64,000 nt of DNA from Strobilurus pachycystidiatus (taxonomy: Eukaryota > Basidiomycota > Agaricomycetes > Agaricales > Physalacriaceae): assembly GCA_019915135.1 (NCBI GenBank), contig JAHLMK010000030.1, positions 124,001 to 188,000 on the forward strand. The letters run 5' to 3'. Positions 10,524-21,287 of this stretch are shown piece after piece. Positions within the stretch are counted from its first letter, which is position 1. Each line of letters opens with the position of its first letter. The position numbers and the translations under genes are program-made. The notes under the pieces are model-generated. The model ran no database searches. It saw only the letters and a program-made list of their open reading frames with translations, and was not told the origin of the DNA.

Positions 10524-12027
10524 TGAGGAATCATGTATCAGTCGACCGCGTGAGGGTTTGGGAGTGAGATGCGAGGACATCAGGTCACAACGACATCGCA
10601 CCTACCTACTTACCTATCTACCGTGAGATACGGGAGCCGACGCCTCACTTCACAGCACGCGGAAGCCAGTGGTATCAATCGAGGTCGACTGTGCCAGATA
10701 CATACAGAATCCTGGTAGACATCTCCGACTGAATGAAGTACCAATCATGGTTCTTCAGTGGCGGAGGGTTTGAATGGATCCATGTTCAAGAAGTCCGCAT
10801 GCTCAGATCAGACCCATTAGAAAAGACGCTATGAGTGCACAAGGTCAGGAGAGGTGCAGGGTTGGAAGTTCAGAAGAGGATACAGTACGGTGATCTCCGA
10901 TCCCAGTGCTACCGTAAACTTACCGTACGCTGCTGTAGACTCAGTAGACACCAGCCAAAACTTGGTAGAAGCCATCCAGATACCACATTTACCATTGCTG
11001 TCGTTGTAACACACACAATAAGCAAGCAAAACGAGCAAGTAATATTTAAGTAACGATATGGCATAAGTACAATAATGAGAATGAAGGGGAGAGTTCACCA
11101 TAATTGCCCAAAACTAACTACCGTATCTTGTTGATGATCTTCTCCTCGTCTTTGCGGTCGTTCTCGCAATCAGCTGCTCTCGTTCTTGCATCGCGATCGC
11201 AGGTGCTCGTCGGTGTCGTCGCCTGTCCTCGTCCTTGCGGTACGCTATCCTCGTCCTTGCGGTATACTATCCTCTTTCTGGCAATCGCTATCCTCGTTGA
11301 TGTATTGTCGTCGCGGGCGCTTGTCGTCCTCGTCGTGGGTGCTTGGGTGGGCCCTCATCCTGTACTCCTCGCTATGAGTGTTCATCGTCATGGGTGCTGA
11401 TCGTGGGCCCTCGTCGTCGTCGTCGTCGTCGTCGTCAGTCTTCGTCTAGTCATCGGTCTACGTCGTGGTCGCGATATTGGTCCTAGTGTTGTCTCTCGCT
11501 CCTCGTCTCGCGCGTATCCTCGTCCACGATATTGGTCCTTATTAAGATGATATATTGCGCTGGCAGCCCAACGTCGCTCGTCCTCGCTCTTGCAGTCGTA
11601 AGCCTCGTGCTCGTCCTCGCAGTTGTCTGCCGTTGCTCGTCGTCCTTGTCGTCGTGTCCTTGAAGACGAGACATAGTTGGGCCATCGTTCATCAGTGTCA
11701 TCGCTTGTCCACGTGCTGAGGTCGTCTGCTCGCCGGTCAAACTTAGCTGGCCAGATGTCGTTTGCACCGCCGTCGCCGCGGAGCGTGTCGAAGAAAGAGG
11801 GAAAGCTGAAAAAATGCGGAGTTCCAAATCAGAGGCAACGCGTGACGTGTCCATGTGCACGGACCGGGACCATATGCCGGAGTAACCGGTGCGATCTTTG
11901 ACAGACTTGTCATTTTCTCAATTTCCCGAGTACGCGGATTGACAAGGCGTATCGAACCTCGCGTCCGGTACCCTTTCATTGTCTCCTCTTTGTCACACAA
12001 GTGCTTGACTTTTTCAATTGCGCCGAA
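10524..12027. other. Spacer between duplicated genes, with CGT/CTCGTC low-complexity tract
   Basis: About 10524-10870 is the copy 1 promoter. From 11130 to 11660 the DNA is rich in CTCGT/CGTC words, with a tandem CCTCGTCCTTGCGGTA pair near 11232 and an uninterrupted (TCG) run of 26 nt at 11411-11436. No gene is supported. Confidence 0.5.
11411..11436. repeat. (TCG)n microsatellite
   Basis: 26 nt of perfect TCG trinucleotide repeat inside a wider CTCGTC-rich tract. Confidence 0.85.
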
Positions 12028-13785
12028 ACCGATGAATGGGATGTGAATGAAGATAGAAAAGTCCAGATTTGTATAAATATACGAGTGGCTCACATCACTA
12101 CTCATCGCCAACCGCTGTATACTTCGGCGGCGGTTGGTCCGATAAACCTTGTGCCCATGCACTCCCCAAATGTGACTGCAGAGCCTCCATCTGACTACGC
12201 ATCATAGCGATCTGCTTTCTGAGCTCGGACATCTCTTCGTCTCGAGCATCTCCTGTTCCACCACCTTTACCCGCCAGTGACGACATTTCATCCTCGAAGA
12301 GGCGTATCTTACACTTGAACGTCTGCTGACGCGTTTGTCGGAGGTATGCAGGACTGCGCTCGGATTCGTCGGAGGGATTTGCGACTCTGAGCGTCGTCGT
12401 GTAGGTACTACTCGATGCATCGACATCGATCATACGCCTGTCAGAGGCTGTGCGGCTTGACGATGATGTGTTGTAACCATGAGCTTGTAATCTGGCAGGG
12501 AATGCCTCAGGCCGATATGTAGACATCTGTGGAGAATCTTCGCCGTCGTCCAGGATGGGAGGGAGATCCTTTTTACGATGACGCTGGCGTCGGCGCCGGC
12601 GGCTAAAACAAAGAGAGCAGCCAATATACCTATCAGAAGTGCAACTCCACCTGCCGTGGCAGCCGCAATGACTGCCGTGTTGGGACCAGAGTCGGCTGAT
12701 CCATGATGGCTAGTGGATGCAGCAGGTGTAGAGCTAGATGAAGAAGATGCGGAAAATGTGGGACTGGAAGACGCAGATGGTGCTTCTGGATCGAACCTAG
12801 AGATAACCGTGAGTCGGGGTAAGTACCGGCACAAAGGTGAAAAATAAGTAGGCATACGTGTATATGGCATAATCAAAGTTGAGCCAAACGTTGTAGTCGA
12901 GGCCAGATGTGCTTATCACCATGCTGTGTTCGTTCTGCTCAAGCCCAGTCTTCGAGTAAGCGAGGGCGTTGTATTGCATGTCGGTGCTATTGATGTGGGA
13001 ATGTGGTCGAATGAACCGTCGGGCTGACCGTCCAAAGTAAAGTTACATTGTGTTCGAGTGGTAATCCCGTCACCCTGGGCGTTCGCGAGAATGAAGAAAA
13101 CGTAGAGAGCCACACCTATACACAGACAATCAGCGGTGTTTGCATACTACGAAAGGGAATAGACAAACCCTCAAAAGAAAAGGACACGCTTGTAAGGCTA
13201 CGATCGGGGTTACCATAAGTTGCTGCCGTCCATGTCCCGTCAAAGGCCACATTCCTGTCGGGCTGAATGGCGCATCCTGTACAGTTGACCCCGTCCCACG
13301 CGTCAAGCGGAACATAGACAGGGAGCCGCCCTGTCACCGAGCCTCCAGAGGTGTCGTCGATTGTACGATTCTTCGGCTCAGCCATTGCTAGGGGGGTGAA
13401 GATGACCAGCAGGGCTACGGAAGAAAGCATTGAGGAATCACGTATGTCAATGTGCCGGCTGCGTGAGGGCTTGGGAGTCAGTTGCGAGAACATCATGTCA
13501 CAACCGCAACGTACTCACCTAGCTGCGTACCGTGAGACCCGAGAGTTGATGCCTACTACTTCACAGCACTCGGAAACCAGTGATATTAGTAGAGGTCGAC
13601 GGTGCCAGAGACAGAGAATCCTGGTGGACATCTCCGACTGAATGAAGTACCAATCATGGTTCGTCAGTGGCGGAGGGTTTGAATGGATCCATGTTCGAGC
13701 ATTCAAAAGGTGCGCATGGTCAGATCAGACCCCGGAGAAAATACAATATGAGTGCACAAGGTCAGGAGAGGTACAAGGTTGGGGC
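12028..13785 (-). repeat. Tandem segmental duplication, right copy
   Basis: Counterpart of 8915-10870, with gene body and upstream region both duplicated. Divergence is visible throughout, with small indels, so the event is not very recent. Confidence 0.75.
12098..13430 (-). pseudogene. One-TM receptor-like gene copy 2, frameshifted after the TM helix
   Basis: Exon 1 (13430-13169), a 53-bp intron (13116-13168), a second exon, a 61-bp intron (12797-12857) and the TM helix all match copy 1. Directly after the TM, five extra bases (TAAAA on the + strand, 12604-12608) shift the frame, so translation reads a foreign tail and stops at about 12430. The original frame continues without stops from about 12600 to the natural end at 12098, retaining MSTYRPEAFPARLQAHGY and the terminal coiled coil. 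The frameshift is therefore young, a sequencing error, or tolerated because a truncated membrane protein (or an internal-start cytosolic tail) is still useful. Confidence 0.65.
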
Positions 13786-14466
13786 TGCATTGCCGAAGTT
13801 GCCATCGTCGTAACTCAGACGAATCACGATCGTTCTTTGAAAACCTATCGGGATCGCAAATTGGGTATGTGTGATGCCATATATCCCACCTGATGACTTT
13901 TTGTACGGTATTCGATGTCACAAGAAGCGGAATGCATGTTATGGCAGTACTAGGCGTGGTGGGTGATGACAATCGACCAGAGAGGATCGTTTTGTGCACG
14001 TGATACTTTTGAATCATCATTGCCAGGCGTCATGTCGGCTCCTCACAGTCGGGCTCCTTCTCACCGTCGGGCCTCCCATCAACGCCGTTTTGCATCAGGC
14101 GCGCCTTATCCGGAACCGACTGTCCTCACTCCGAGTACACGCCATCCCGTTCCCGGCGCCAGACTTGCGCTCAGTTGACAATCAGAGGCGGTGGGTAAGC
14201 GGGGAATATAAGACCATCTTCGAACTTCTTAACGTCCAGCATGCAATGGATTGGTGATGCTTGAGTACAAAGTGGTTATAACGAAAACGTAAAAAAACAT
14301 GGAAGAAGATGAACTATGATAGATCACTCCCTCGTCGTACTACCGAGATAATTCTCTTCCATCTCGGTTGCAGCACCGTTGTCGACATTGGCAATGCTAC
14401 GCTGTTTCCACTGCCAGTGCTCGTACTCTGACCTATGCTTCCTCACCCTTTCCCTAGTAATATACA
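13431..14466. other. Intergenic: promoter of copy 2 and spacer
   Basis: About 13431-13785 is duplicated promoter DNA. From there to 14466 no gene is supported. Confidence 0.45.
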
Positions 14467-14961
14467 CTATTTCTTCGACGTCTGAGCCTCAGCTCCGACT
14501 CCGACTCTGAGGTTGATGAGGCCTGAGCCACTGCTTGGCCTCTGGGAACTGGCAGAACCGAGAGAAGCCTCCCGCGTTACGTCTTCCCCCGCCGATTGGC
14601 CCAAGACGTCCCTCGTGAATTGGTCTAGATATTCAAAAGGGTCTAGGAGAGCTTGTTCGAGCGTAGCTTCACTGCTTTCGTAGAGGGGATTCGTTGTGAG
14701 ATCGAGGTCCGGTGGCATTTCGTCGAAGGGCCAGGGGGATATTGACGGGAACAAGGTTTCTTTTGAGTTGGAAGGGAAATCAAGCATGGGTTTAGGAAAG
14801 TAGAATAAGAGATCGGGCAGCTTTTCAAGATGAAAAGGGTCGGCAGCCAGTGCAGAGAGAGAAGGCTCGTGAGTTGCGTTAGGCTTTGGAATAATTTCGT
14901 TGAATTCCGAATTCGACGAAGTACCGTGTTCGAACGGATTGGAATTGGATCCTTGAGACAT
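14467..14961 (-). CDS. Hypothetical acidic protein, divergent to bZIP gene
   Basis: Single-exon frame of 164 residues (MSQGSNSNPFEHG...AEAQTSKK), acidic and rich in Pro, Leu and Phe. It contains PFEYLDQF-like patches typical of activation domains but no DNA-binding region, signal peptide or TM segment. It is divergent to the bZIP gene at 15341 across about 380 bp, with a TATA-like TATATAACT antisense at about 15052. It could be a bZIP paralogue that lost its C-terminus or a regulator co-controlled with its neighbour. Function unknown. Confidence 0.5.
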   Translation of the reverse strand: MSQGSNSNPFEHGTSSNSEFNEIIPKPNATHEPSLSALAADPFHLEKLPDLLFYFPKPMLDFPSNSKETLFPSISPWPFDEMPPDLDLTTNPLYESSEATLEQALLDPFEYLDQFTRDVLGQSAGEDVTREASLGSASSQRPSSGSGLINLRVGVGAEAQTSKK

Positions 14962-15340
14962 ATGTGGTGGCGAGTCGGATGTCGTTGGGGATGATGATGT
15001 TGTTGTGAGGAGAGAGTACTTGAATGACGATAGAATGTGATGCGCACCTCAAGTTATATACTTTTTGGTACAGGGAGGGACAGCCACGACTCGACAATCT
15101 TGGGGCTGTCCGAAGGTGAGAAAGACAGTGCGCCGATAGATTCCGAGGCGAGCTCGTACCTGAAGGACGATGAGATCAGCACCACCTTGAGGGCTCTCAT
15201 ATACAGCCCGGCGATGATCTCTAGGGTTGCTGTCTTTGTTCTTGTAAAGTATACAAAGACGCTCGAGAGTCTTGGGCTTTTCTCATCATTCACTTCCTAC
15301 TATCTCACTCAGAAAGCCACCTTCTGGATTCCGCACCAAA

Positions 15341-15964
15341 ATGGCACATACCAACAGCCTCAATTCGGACTATACGTCTGGAAATTCCGACGATTCTTCC
15401 AACTACTGGCCTAATATCGACGGGGAGCTTTTGAACATCCACGATGGGCGGTGGCCGCGCGATGACGACGAATCTAGTGCGGCACCTTCTTTGCTACAGG
15501 ACTTGTTCCCTACAAACTGGGGCGTACCCCAGGGACAGTCTTCTGTCTATTCAAGCGCACCAGAAGCTTACCTCCCGGACCTGTATCAAGAAATCTACAA
15601 TCTAATAATCGCATTCGACGGGACTTCCGAGTCTGCGCCAACTTCCGATAATGACTTTCTCTCCCAGAGTCAGGGTCCTTCTGAGCCGCACGGGGGACAA
15701 ACTATCCAGCTCTCGAACACTAGCAGTCCCAGTACATCGAGGAACAGTGCCAATTCGACAAAGTCACCAGAAGAGAAGGAGCAGCAAGAGCTCCGAAGAG
15801 CCCGGAATACAGAGGCGAAAAAACGCTCTCGAATTCGTGCAGCCGAGGGGCTAAAGGGGATATATGATGAAATGGAAAGTGTGAAGTTGGAGAATACGAA
15901 GTTGAAGGCCAGAGTTGAACAGTTGGAAGCGGAGCTGCGGGAACTGAAGAGAGGCACTGAATAG
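15341..15964 (+). CDS. bZIP transcription factor
   Basis: Single-exon frame of 208 residues. The C-terminus has a basic region and zipper: RRARNTEAKKRSRIRAAEG followed by heptads (MESVKLENTKLKARVEQLEA). This fits the N-x7-R bZIP signature (N-TEAKKRS-R) and places the protein in the nucleus as a dimeric DNA-binding factor. The N-terminus is Ser/Asp/Pro-rich and probably activating. A TATA-like TATACAAAG lies about 90 nt upstream. MAHTN at the start resembles MAHQN of the 7633 protein, its likely paralogue; that one has lost or never had the basic region. Confidence 0.8.
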   Translation: MAHTNSLNSDYTSGNSDDSSNYWPNIDGELLNIHDGRWPRDDDESSAAPSLLQDLFPTNWGVPQGQSSVYSSAPEAYLPDLYQEIYNLIIAFDGTSESAPTSDNDFLSQSQGPSEPHGGQTIQLSNTSSPSTSRNSANSTKSPEEKEQQELRRARNTEAKKRSRIRAAEGLKGIYDEMESVKLENTKLKARVEQLEAELRELKRGTE

Positions 15965-16716
15965 GAAGACACCTGTTTTTAGTTCCAGAATAGACCTGCA
16001 ACTATAGCGCTCAAGGGCTTATCAGCCCTATGAGTAGTAACTTTTGAGGCGGGATGCGGCAGGACAAGATGAGCGGACCGCCAACTTTCTTCGCCAAGCA
16101 TGCGCCCATCAATCAAACCCACTCCGCGCGGCGGCAAATGACGTAATGTCATCCATTGCGCGAAGGCAGTGCACAGCATTTGTTGGTTGGACGACGACGA
16201 CCAGGTCCTTTGCCAAGAGCATCCATACGCGCTTAGGAGTGACGACGCGAGACGAAATCGCCTACACATTGGGACTTGGAACGGGCACTACTACGAGGCC
16301 ACGGGCACGGGCACACGACGAAAATAGGACGAGCTAGCTCTGTGATATTAGCAGCGGAAGGAAAAGACCTCGGAGGGAAGTAGGTGCGTCGTTCGTCTTG
16401 CGTGGATGCGCGCTCGCCTCGCTTATCGTGTTTCGTCAAGAGTCTGTCTGGCTGCCTGCCTAATCTCGTCATCGGCCGCTCCATCCCCACCCAACCTCGC
16501 GATCGCGTAGCAGCATATCGCCAAGGTGCGTGCTTCATCCCTTTCTTCTCCCCGCCATCTCGCTCCCTACTCTTCGCCATCTCGCCCTTCCCGAGTCATA
16601 GCCCCCCGAGACATGCTTCCCTCCCATCCCCTCCCGGTTCCCTGATCCTGACCGTCCATCCTGATCCTCCCATAGGCATATCCTGATCATCACGACAAGC
16701 ATCACAGACCTCGGCA
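15965..16716. other. Intergenic and 5' leader of the kinase gene
   Basis: The last 200 bp before 16717 are strongly C/T-rich, as in many highly transcribed fungal genes. No other gene seen. Confidence 0.4.
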
Positions 16717-18711
16717 ATGAAATCCCTGATCCCGTCCATCCTCCCGCAGCCGCCGTCGTACGGCAAGAAGAAGCACTATACCGTCCAGGAGGTCCTCGGC
16801 GAGGGCACGTTTGGTGTCGTAGTGGTGAGTACCATCCCATCCGTTCGTGGGGGTGATGGCGTGTGATGAAAGTGGGATTTCATCTCGTTTCATTTATACC
16901 ACATCTTGTGTCCGGCCTGGGGGCGGATCAGTCGCGTATTATTATTTCTATGATTATTACCATACCCTTCCATTCATTTCCGCTCACGAACCAACTCCCC
17001 TACAGCGCGCGACATGGCACGTCCCGCCAGAACAAGTCGGCGTCGCAGAGCGCGGAGCCGCCGCTGAGACCAGCACGCTCGACATCCCCGGTGTGAGCCG
17101 GAAGGGCAGTTTCTCGTCCTTGTTGAGCGGCGGCAGCTCCGGATCCGGAAGCAAGGCGTCTGGAACCAAAACACCCACGAGCGCACGGAGCGTGGAGGAG
17201 GAGCCCAAGGTGGAGAAGGACGTGGCGCTGAAGATGATCCCGAAGAAGAAGGTGAAGGGGAACGAGGCGAGTGTGTGGGGCGAGATGGAGGTGTTGAAGG
17301 GGCTGGATCATCCGAATGTGGTGCGTAACTTCCGCCATTGGACCCCGCTGACACTGACACTCGCCATTTGCTTTGCAGGTCAAGTTTTACGAATGGTTCG
17401 AATCGCGGAGCAAGTATTACTTGTCGTTCGAGCTCGCTGTGGGCGGGGAGTTGTTTGAGCGGATCTTGAAGAAGGGTGCGTTCCGTCTGGTTAGCGGTAA
17501 ACTCGGACTGACGCTTCGTCTAGGCAAGTTTACAGAGCACGACGCAGTCGGGGTCGTACGGAGTATACTGGAAGGCGTCAGGTATCTGCATGATCATGAT
17601 ATCGTGCACCGAGATTTGAAGTCAGTAGTATTCTCCTGTGTCCCCTTCCTCTCTCACATGCCTCAGACCCGAAAACATCTTGTATCGCACAAAGGCGCCG
17701 GACTCGTCCATCGTGATAGCGGACTTTGGCATTGCGAAGCATTTGCATAGTCCGGATGAGCAGGTCTGAGACTGTTTCCATTCGTTCGATGACAGCTCAC
17801 ACCGTTCTTTGACAGCTCTCATCCCTCGCTGGGTCGTTTGGGTACGTCGCGCCAGAGGTGCTGAACAACGAGGGGCATGGCAAGGCCGTGGATCTGTGGA
17901 GTACGGGGATTATTACGTGCGTACCGAGTTGTCCCCATTGTCCTAAGTAATAGGCTAACGCTCACGCTCGCCAGATACGTCCTCCTATGCGGGTACTCGC
18001 CGTTCCGGAGCGAAGACGTGCGGACGCTGATCAAGGAGACGACGGAGGGCAAGGTGGAGTTTCATGAGCGCTATTGGCGGAATGTCAGTAATGAAGGTGC
18101 GTGCTTCTGGGTTGTGGCGCTTTTGACATACTTACGCGCCGTGCCGTGCAGCGAAACAATTCATCCTGGCCCTGCTCAACCCGGCGCCCGCGCTCCGGCC
18201 CAGCGCCGCCGCCGCGTTGGCCCTCCCGTGGCTCTCGCCTAGCGCTGCGCTCGATGATGAACTGGATCTCAGCGAGGGGTTGAGGAAGAACTTTGATCCG
18301 AGGAAGAGGTGGAGGAGCGCGATTATGAACGTGAGGGCTGTGGGGCGGTTGGGGGGGACGATTGGGGGGGTGGGGAAGAGGAGTGGGAGGGGGAGTGGGG
18401 AGGGGTGGGAGAGTGATGATGAGGAGGGGCAGGGTGAGGAGGAGAAGGTGACGGCCCCGGAGAACCACGAGCTGAGGCATCAGTCGATGAATCACCGGGC
18501 GAGCGTGTCGTCGACGGTGTCGAGCGATGGGGACTCGTCTGCACCGGGGTCGCCACCGACTAACACGCACCATCACAAAAGACACGACACGCACCCGCAT
18601 GATGAGGACGAGCTGGCGATGCCTGGGTCGTTCTCTGTTGAGGATGGAGGGGAGGGAGCAGGGGAGGGGTTGATGGGTGTTTTGAGAAGGATGGGGTTGG
18701 GGAAGGAATAG
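16717..18711 (+). CDS. Calcium/calmodulin-dependent-type (CaMK) serine/threonine kinase
   Basis: Eight exons with canonical splice sites: 16717-16824, 17006-17320, 17379-17475, 17524-17620, 17667-17763, 17816-17916, 17975-18097 and 18152-18711. The kinase motifs are in order: GEGTFGVVV (P-loop), VALKM (ATP lysine), [41 protein letters not shown] and LLCGYSPF. The ELFERI and APEVL style fits the CaMK1 group. About 60 residues rich in Ser, Gly and Glu are inserted between strands beta-2 and beta-3, before VALK. The ~150-residue C-terminal tail is Gly/Glu/His-rich; its start ([20 protein letters not shown]) resembles the autoinhibitory/calmodulin-binding segment of CaMKs. Predicted role: Ca2+ signalling in the cytosol. 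Confidence 0.85.
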
Positions 18712-19154
18712 GCGGGGGTGGAGGTGGGGTCTATATACATAAACGGGCATGACATGGAATGGATCTGAAGCTAGACTTTTGAGATGTATTTATGATTTAA
18801 CGCTGGTGACTACCAACCGTCTTGATTCTTTTCTCATTTCTTTCGATGGTTCTTCCTTTTGTCCTTGTGGCACGGAAAGGCCTTGCGGCGATGAAGCTAT
18901 CGTGTCCTTGTTGGGTTGATACCTCTTCTCAATTTGTTCGCTGTCCGTCTTCACGTGAGCCCATTCTTTCATTCTCACTTCTCTCCTGGAAGATGGATCT
19001 ATGCCACTGATCGATTCTATCTTGCGCTATCACTGGCACTCTATATACTTCTTTGTCTGAGTTGTCACTGATACGGCTGCGGGGTTCAAGAAACATATAA
19101 TAATACTGAAGACTCTCAGTGGGAGACTGAAATCATTACGACGAGACTACTGCA
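18712..19154. other. Convergent intergenic region
   Basis: 3' flanks of the kinase (+) and the hypothetical gene (-). No gene seen. Confidence 0.4.
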
Positions 19155-20624
19155 CTACTCACGCTCCTCTTCCGACTTATGTGAATCCTTGCACGGTTTA
19201 TTAGTCTTGGTAGGCGTGCAGATGTGAAGTGGTCTTGCAGAATTTATCTTGGGACCGTCTAAATAGTGACAATTAGTTGTTTTCGTATGTATCTAGGTAA
19301 ATAGGAACACGCACCGGAGACATCCACGTCATGAAAGTGAAGTTCGGCCAACTCGGAGAAGCATCGCATATCCGCCACGACCCCCTTTCCTTCAAAACTC
19401 ACATATGGTCGCTTCGGTGCTAAGTCCGTTGGTGCGGAACTCTGAGGCGGGAAGGACGAGATATATATCTTCTTTGGTCCAATTTCTCGTTTGAGGTAGG
19501 GCCATTTGGCAAACCACTCTTTGCCGCGCCAGAATGCGTCGTGGCCATCGGACGAGGAAATGTGGATGCTGTGCAGGACAGTGAGAGCGTTCTCGACATC
19601 TTTTCCCAACGCCTTTTCCATCTTCTGCTCTCTCCGTACACTTCTCGCATATAGCGGTGGTGTAGTCCCCGTTTTATGTCGCTCCACGATTGAAGGCAGG
19701 AACGCCACATTGATGAAATGGAGCTCGTCGAGGGTCCCCGCTTGGGCAATGAAGCGGCGGAGGTCGGCCGTGCTGGAATGGGTCTGCGCGTCCAGAGATA
19801 TCACTTTAATCACGCGAACATGAGACAGCAGCGCCTTCAAGCCGGGATCTCTGTACCACGCATCACCCGTGGCCGTGTTGAGCTCAACTAGCTCCAAATC
19901 GGCACCTTCGGCCGTGATGATCAGCGTTCTCACTGCCCCACACCTGAAGGCTCGGAGAATCGCTGGATCATAGTGGGGAAAGGATGGGATCTCGTTTATC
20001 GTCTTGCCGACGGCCGTTGGGCCGGCCGATCGTTGGGCCACATTTTGTGGCTCACCGTGTTCTAGGTGCTCTGGTGCCGGGGGATATTCAACGCTCTCAG
20101 GCGCCACATGGTAGTGCCGCATCTCCATTGTGCGAGATTTCCGGTCGTAGAAGAGCAAGGTGACTCCTGTATCGTCTACTTTTTGCGGCGGTGCGTCCTC
20201 CAGTTCCTGTGGCGTGGACTCGTTTAGTGGCGCTGGGGAGGCGCCTGATTGCACTTGCGCTGGTAGAGGCTCTCGCGGAATCTGCTGTACAGCTGCGGCT
20301 ACGGGTGGGCAGATGTAGTCGACGAATATCTCCCACACCTTGCGTTCTGGACGCTCAGGCTCGGGGGGTGGATTCACTGGATGTACAGTCTCAGCGCCTC
20401 CATACACCGGTAGACAAGATTGACAACGTACGTCGATAGACTTGCTTCAGGCATGACAGATCAATTGGCGGGGCGGGTCTGTCAGTGACGACCGCCGGCT
20501 TGGTTTGTGGTTTGGGGGCCTCGGGCGGCCTGACTTTTTTTGTCTCTGCGGGTTCAGTTGAAGCAGTTTTTTGCATGATCAACGGTAACTCGAGAGCCAA
20601 CAAGTCTGTATGGTGAAAGTTCAT
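19155..20624 (-). CDS. Hypothetical LRR-like protein with proline-rich N-terminus
   Basis: ATG at 20624 (MNFHHTDLLALELP). A possible 34-bp intron (20398-20431) joins exon 1 to AETVHPVNPPPEPERP, which keeps the frame. The next exon is long, with a Pro/Glu/Gln-rich stretch followed by leucine-rich-repeat-like segments (ALLSHVRVIKVISLDA, TLDELHFINVAFLP, ELAELHFHDVDV). A further 56-bp intron (19259-19314, GTGCGT...TTTAG) extends the frame to a stop at 19155-19157; without it the protein would end at 19259. Basidiomycetes have many such F-box-derived LRR proteins. No F-box is evident, and I cannot name a function. Confidence 0.6.
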
Positions 20625-21287
20625 GGTGAAAAGAGTCGGGGAATGTGATGCTCTTCATTGTCAAGACCGCACCTCTTTTATACATCGCGTCACATGAGCT
20701 TAGGACAAGGAATGAATTGGACGGGGCGGTGTCTCTGGACTAATGAGGATCAATGGTCAATGGCGGGAAAGAACAAGACTGATCGCCGGCTGCCAGTGTG
20801 TCACCATCTGATTGTCCTGGCTTGTCGCTGCCTGTTGCGCTGAGACTTCAGAAACGGTCGTATTTGAGACCTGAAGATCACTCTGTACGTCCTGGATAGG
20901 CGTCATTCCTCTCTCATGGGAAACCCTCCGATGCGATTTCGACGACGACGACTCTGGTCATCGCAATGCTGCACTGCCTGAGTCTGTTCCTGAAAAGCCG
21001 CCAGGATTAGATAGTGCAAGTTCGCACAAAACTGTATCACAAGGTATCATTTCTTCCACTTATTTACCGCCACATCCGCCGCAAGCGTAGAGCTATGTAG
21101 ATGACTTCACCGAATAAGAAGATGGACTCATCTTTTGATGAATATAGATGTGTGTTTGCTAATGCCTCAAGCGCTGATTATGAACGAGCTCTAATTATCT
21201 CATAAATTATTCTAATTTCCCTTACATTGGCGACGAGGATACAATCAAAAAATTACTGTTCAACCTTACTAAGTTTAACATCGGGAA
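20625..21287. other. Intergenic, about 660 bp
   Basis: AT-richer DNA near 21130-21290. No gene or RNA seen. Confidence 0.4.

Larger units (their letters stand above)
8915..10870 (-). repeat. Tandem segmental duplication, left copy
   Basis: This segment matches about 12028-13785 in the same orientation, including coding exons, both introns and about 340 bp of upstream promoter (for example GAATGAAGTACCAATCATGG at about 10732 and 13640). The left boundary is near GATGAATGGGATGTGA. Confidence 0.75.

Noticed and set aside
11130..11660. Possible coding or regulatory function of the CTCGTC-rich tract
   Set aside because: Simple-sequence composition produces the frames; no exon structure.
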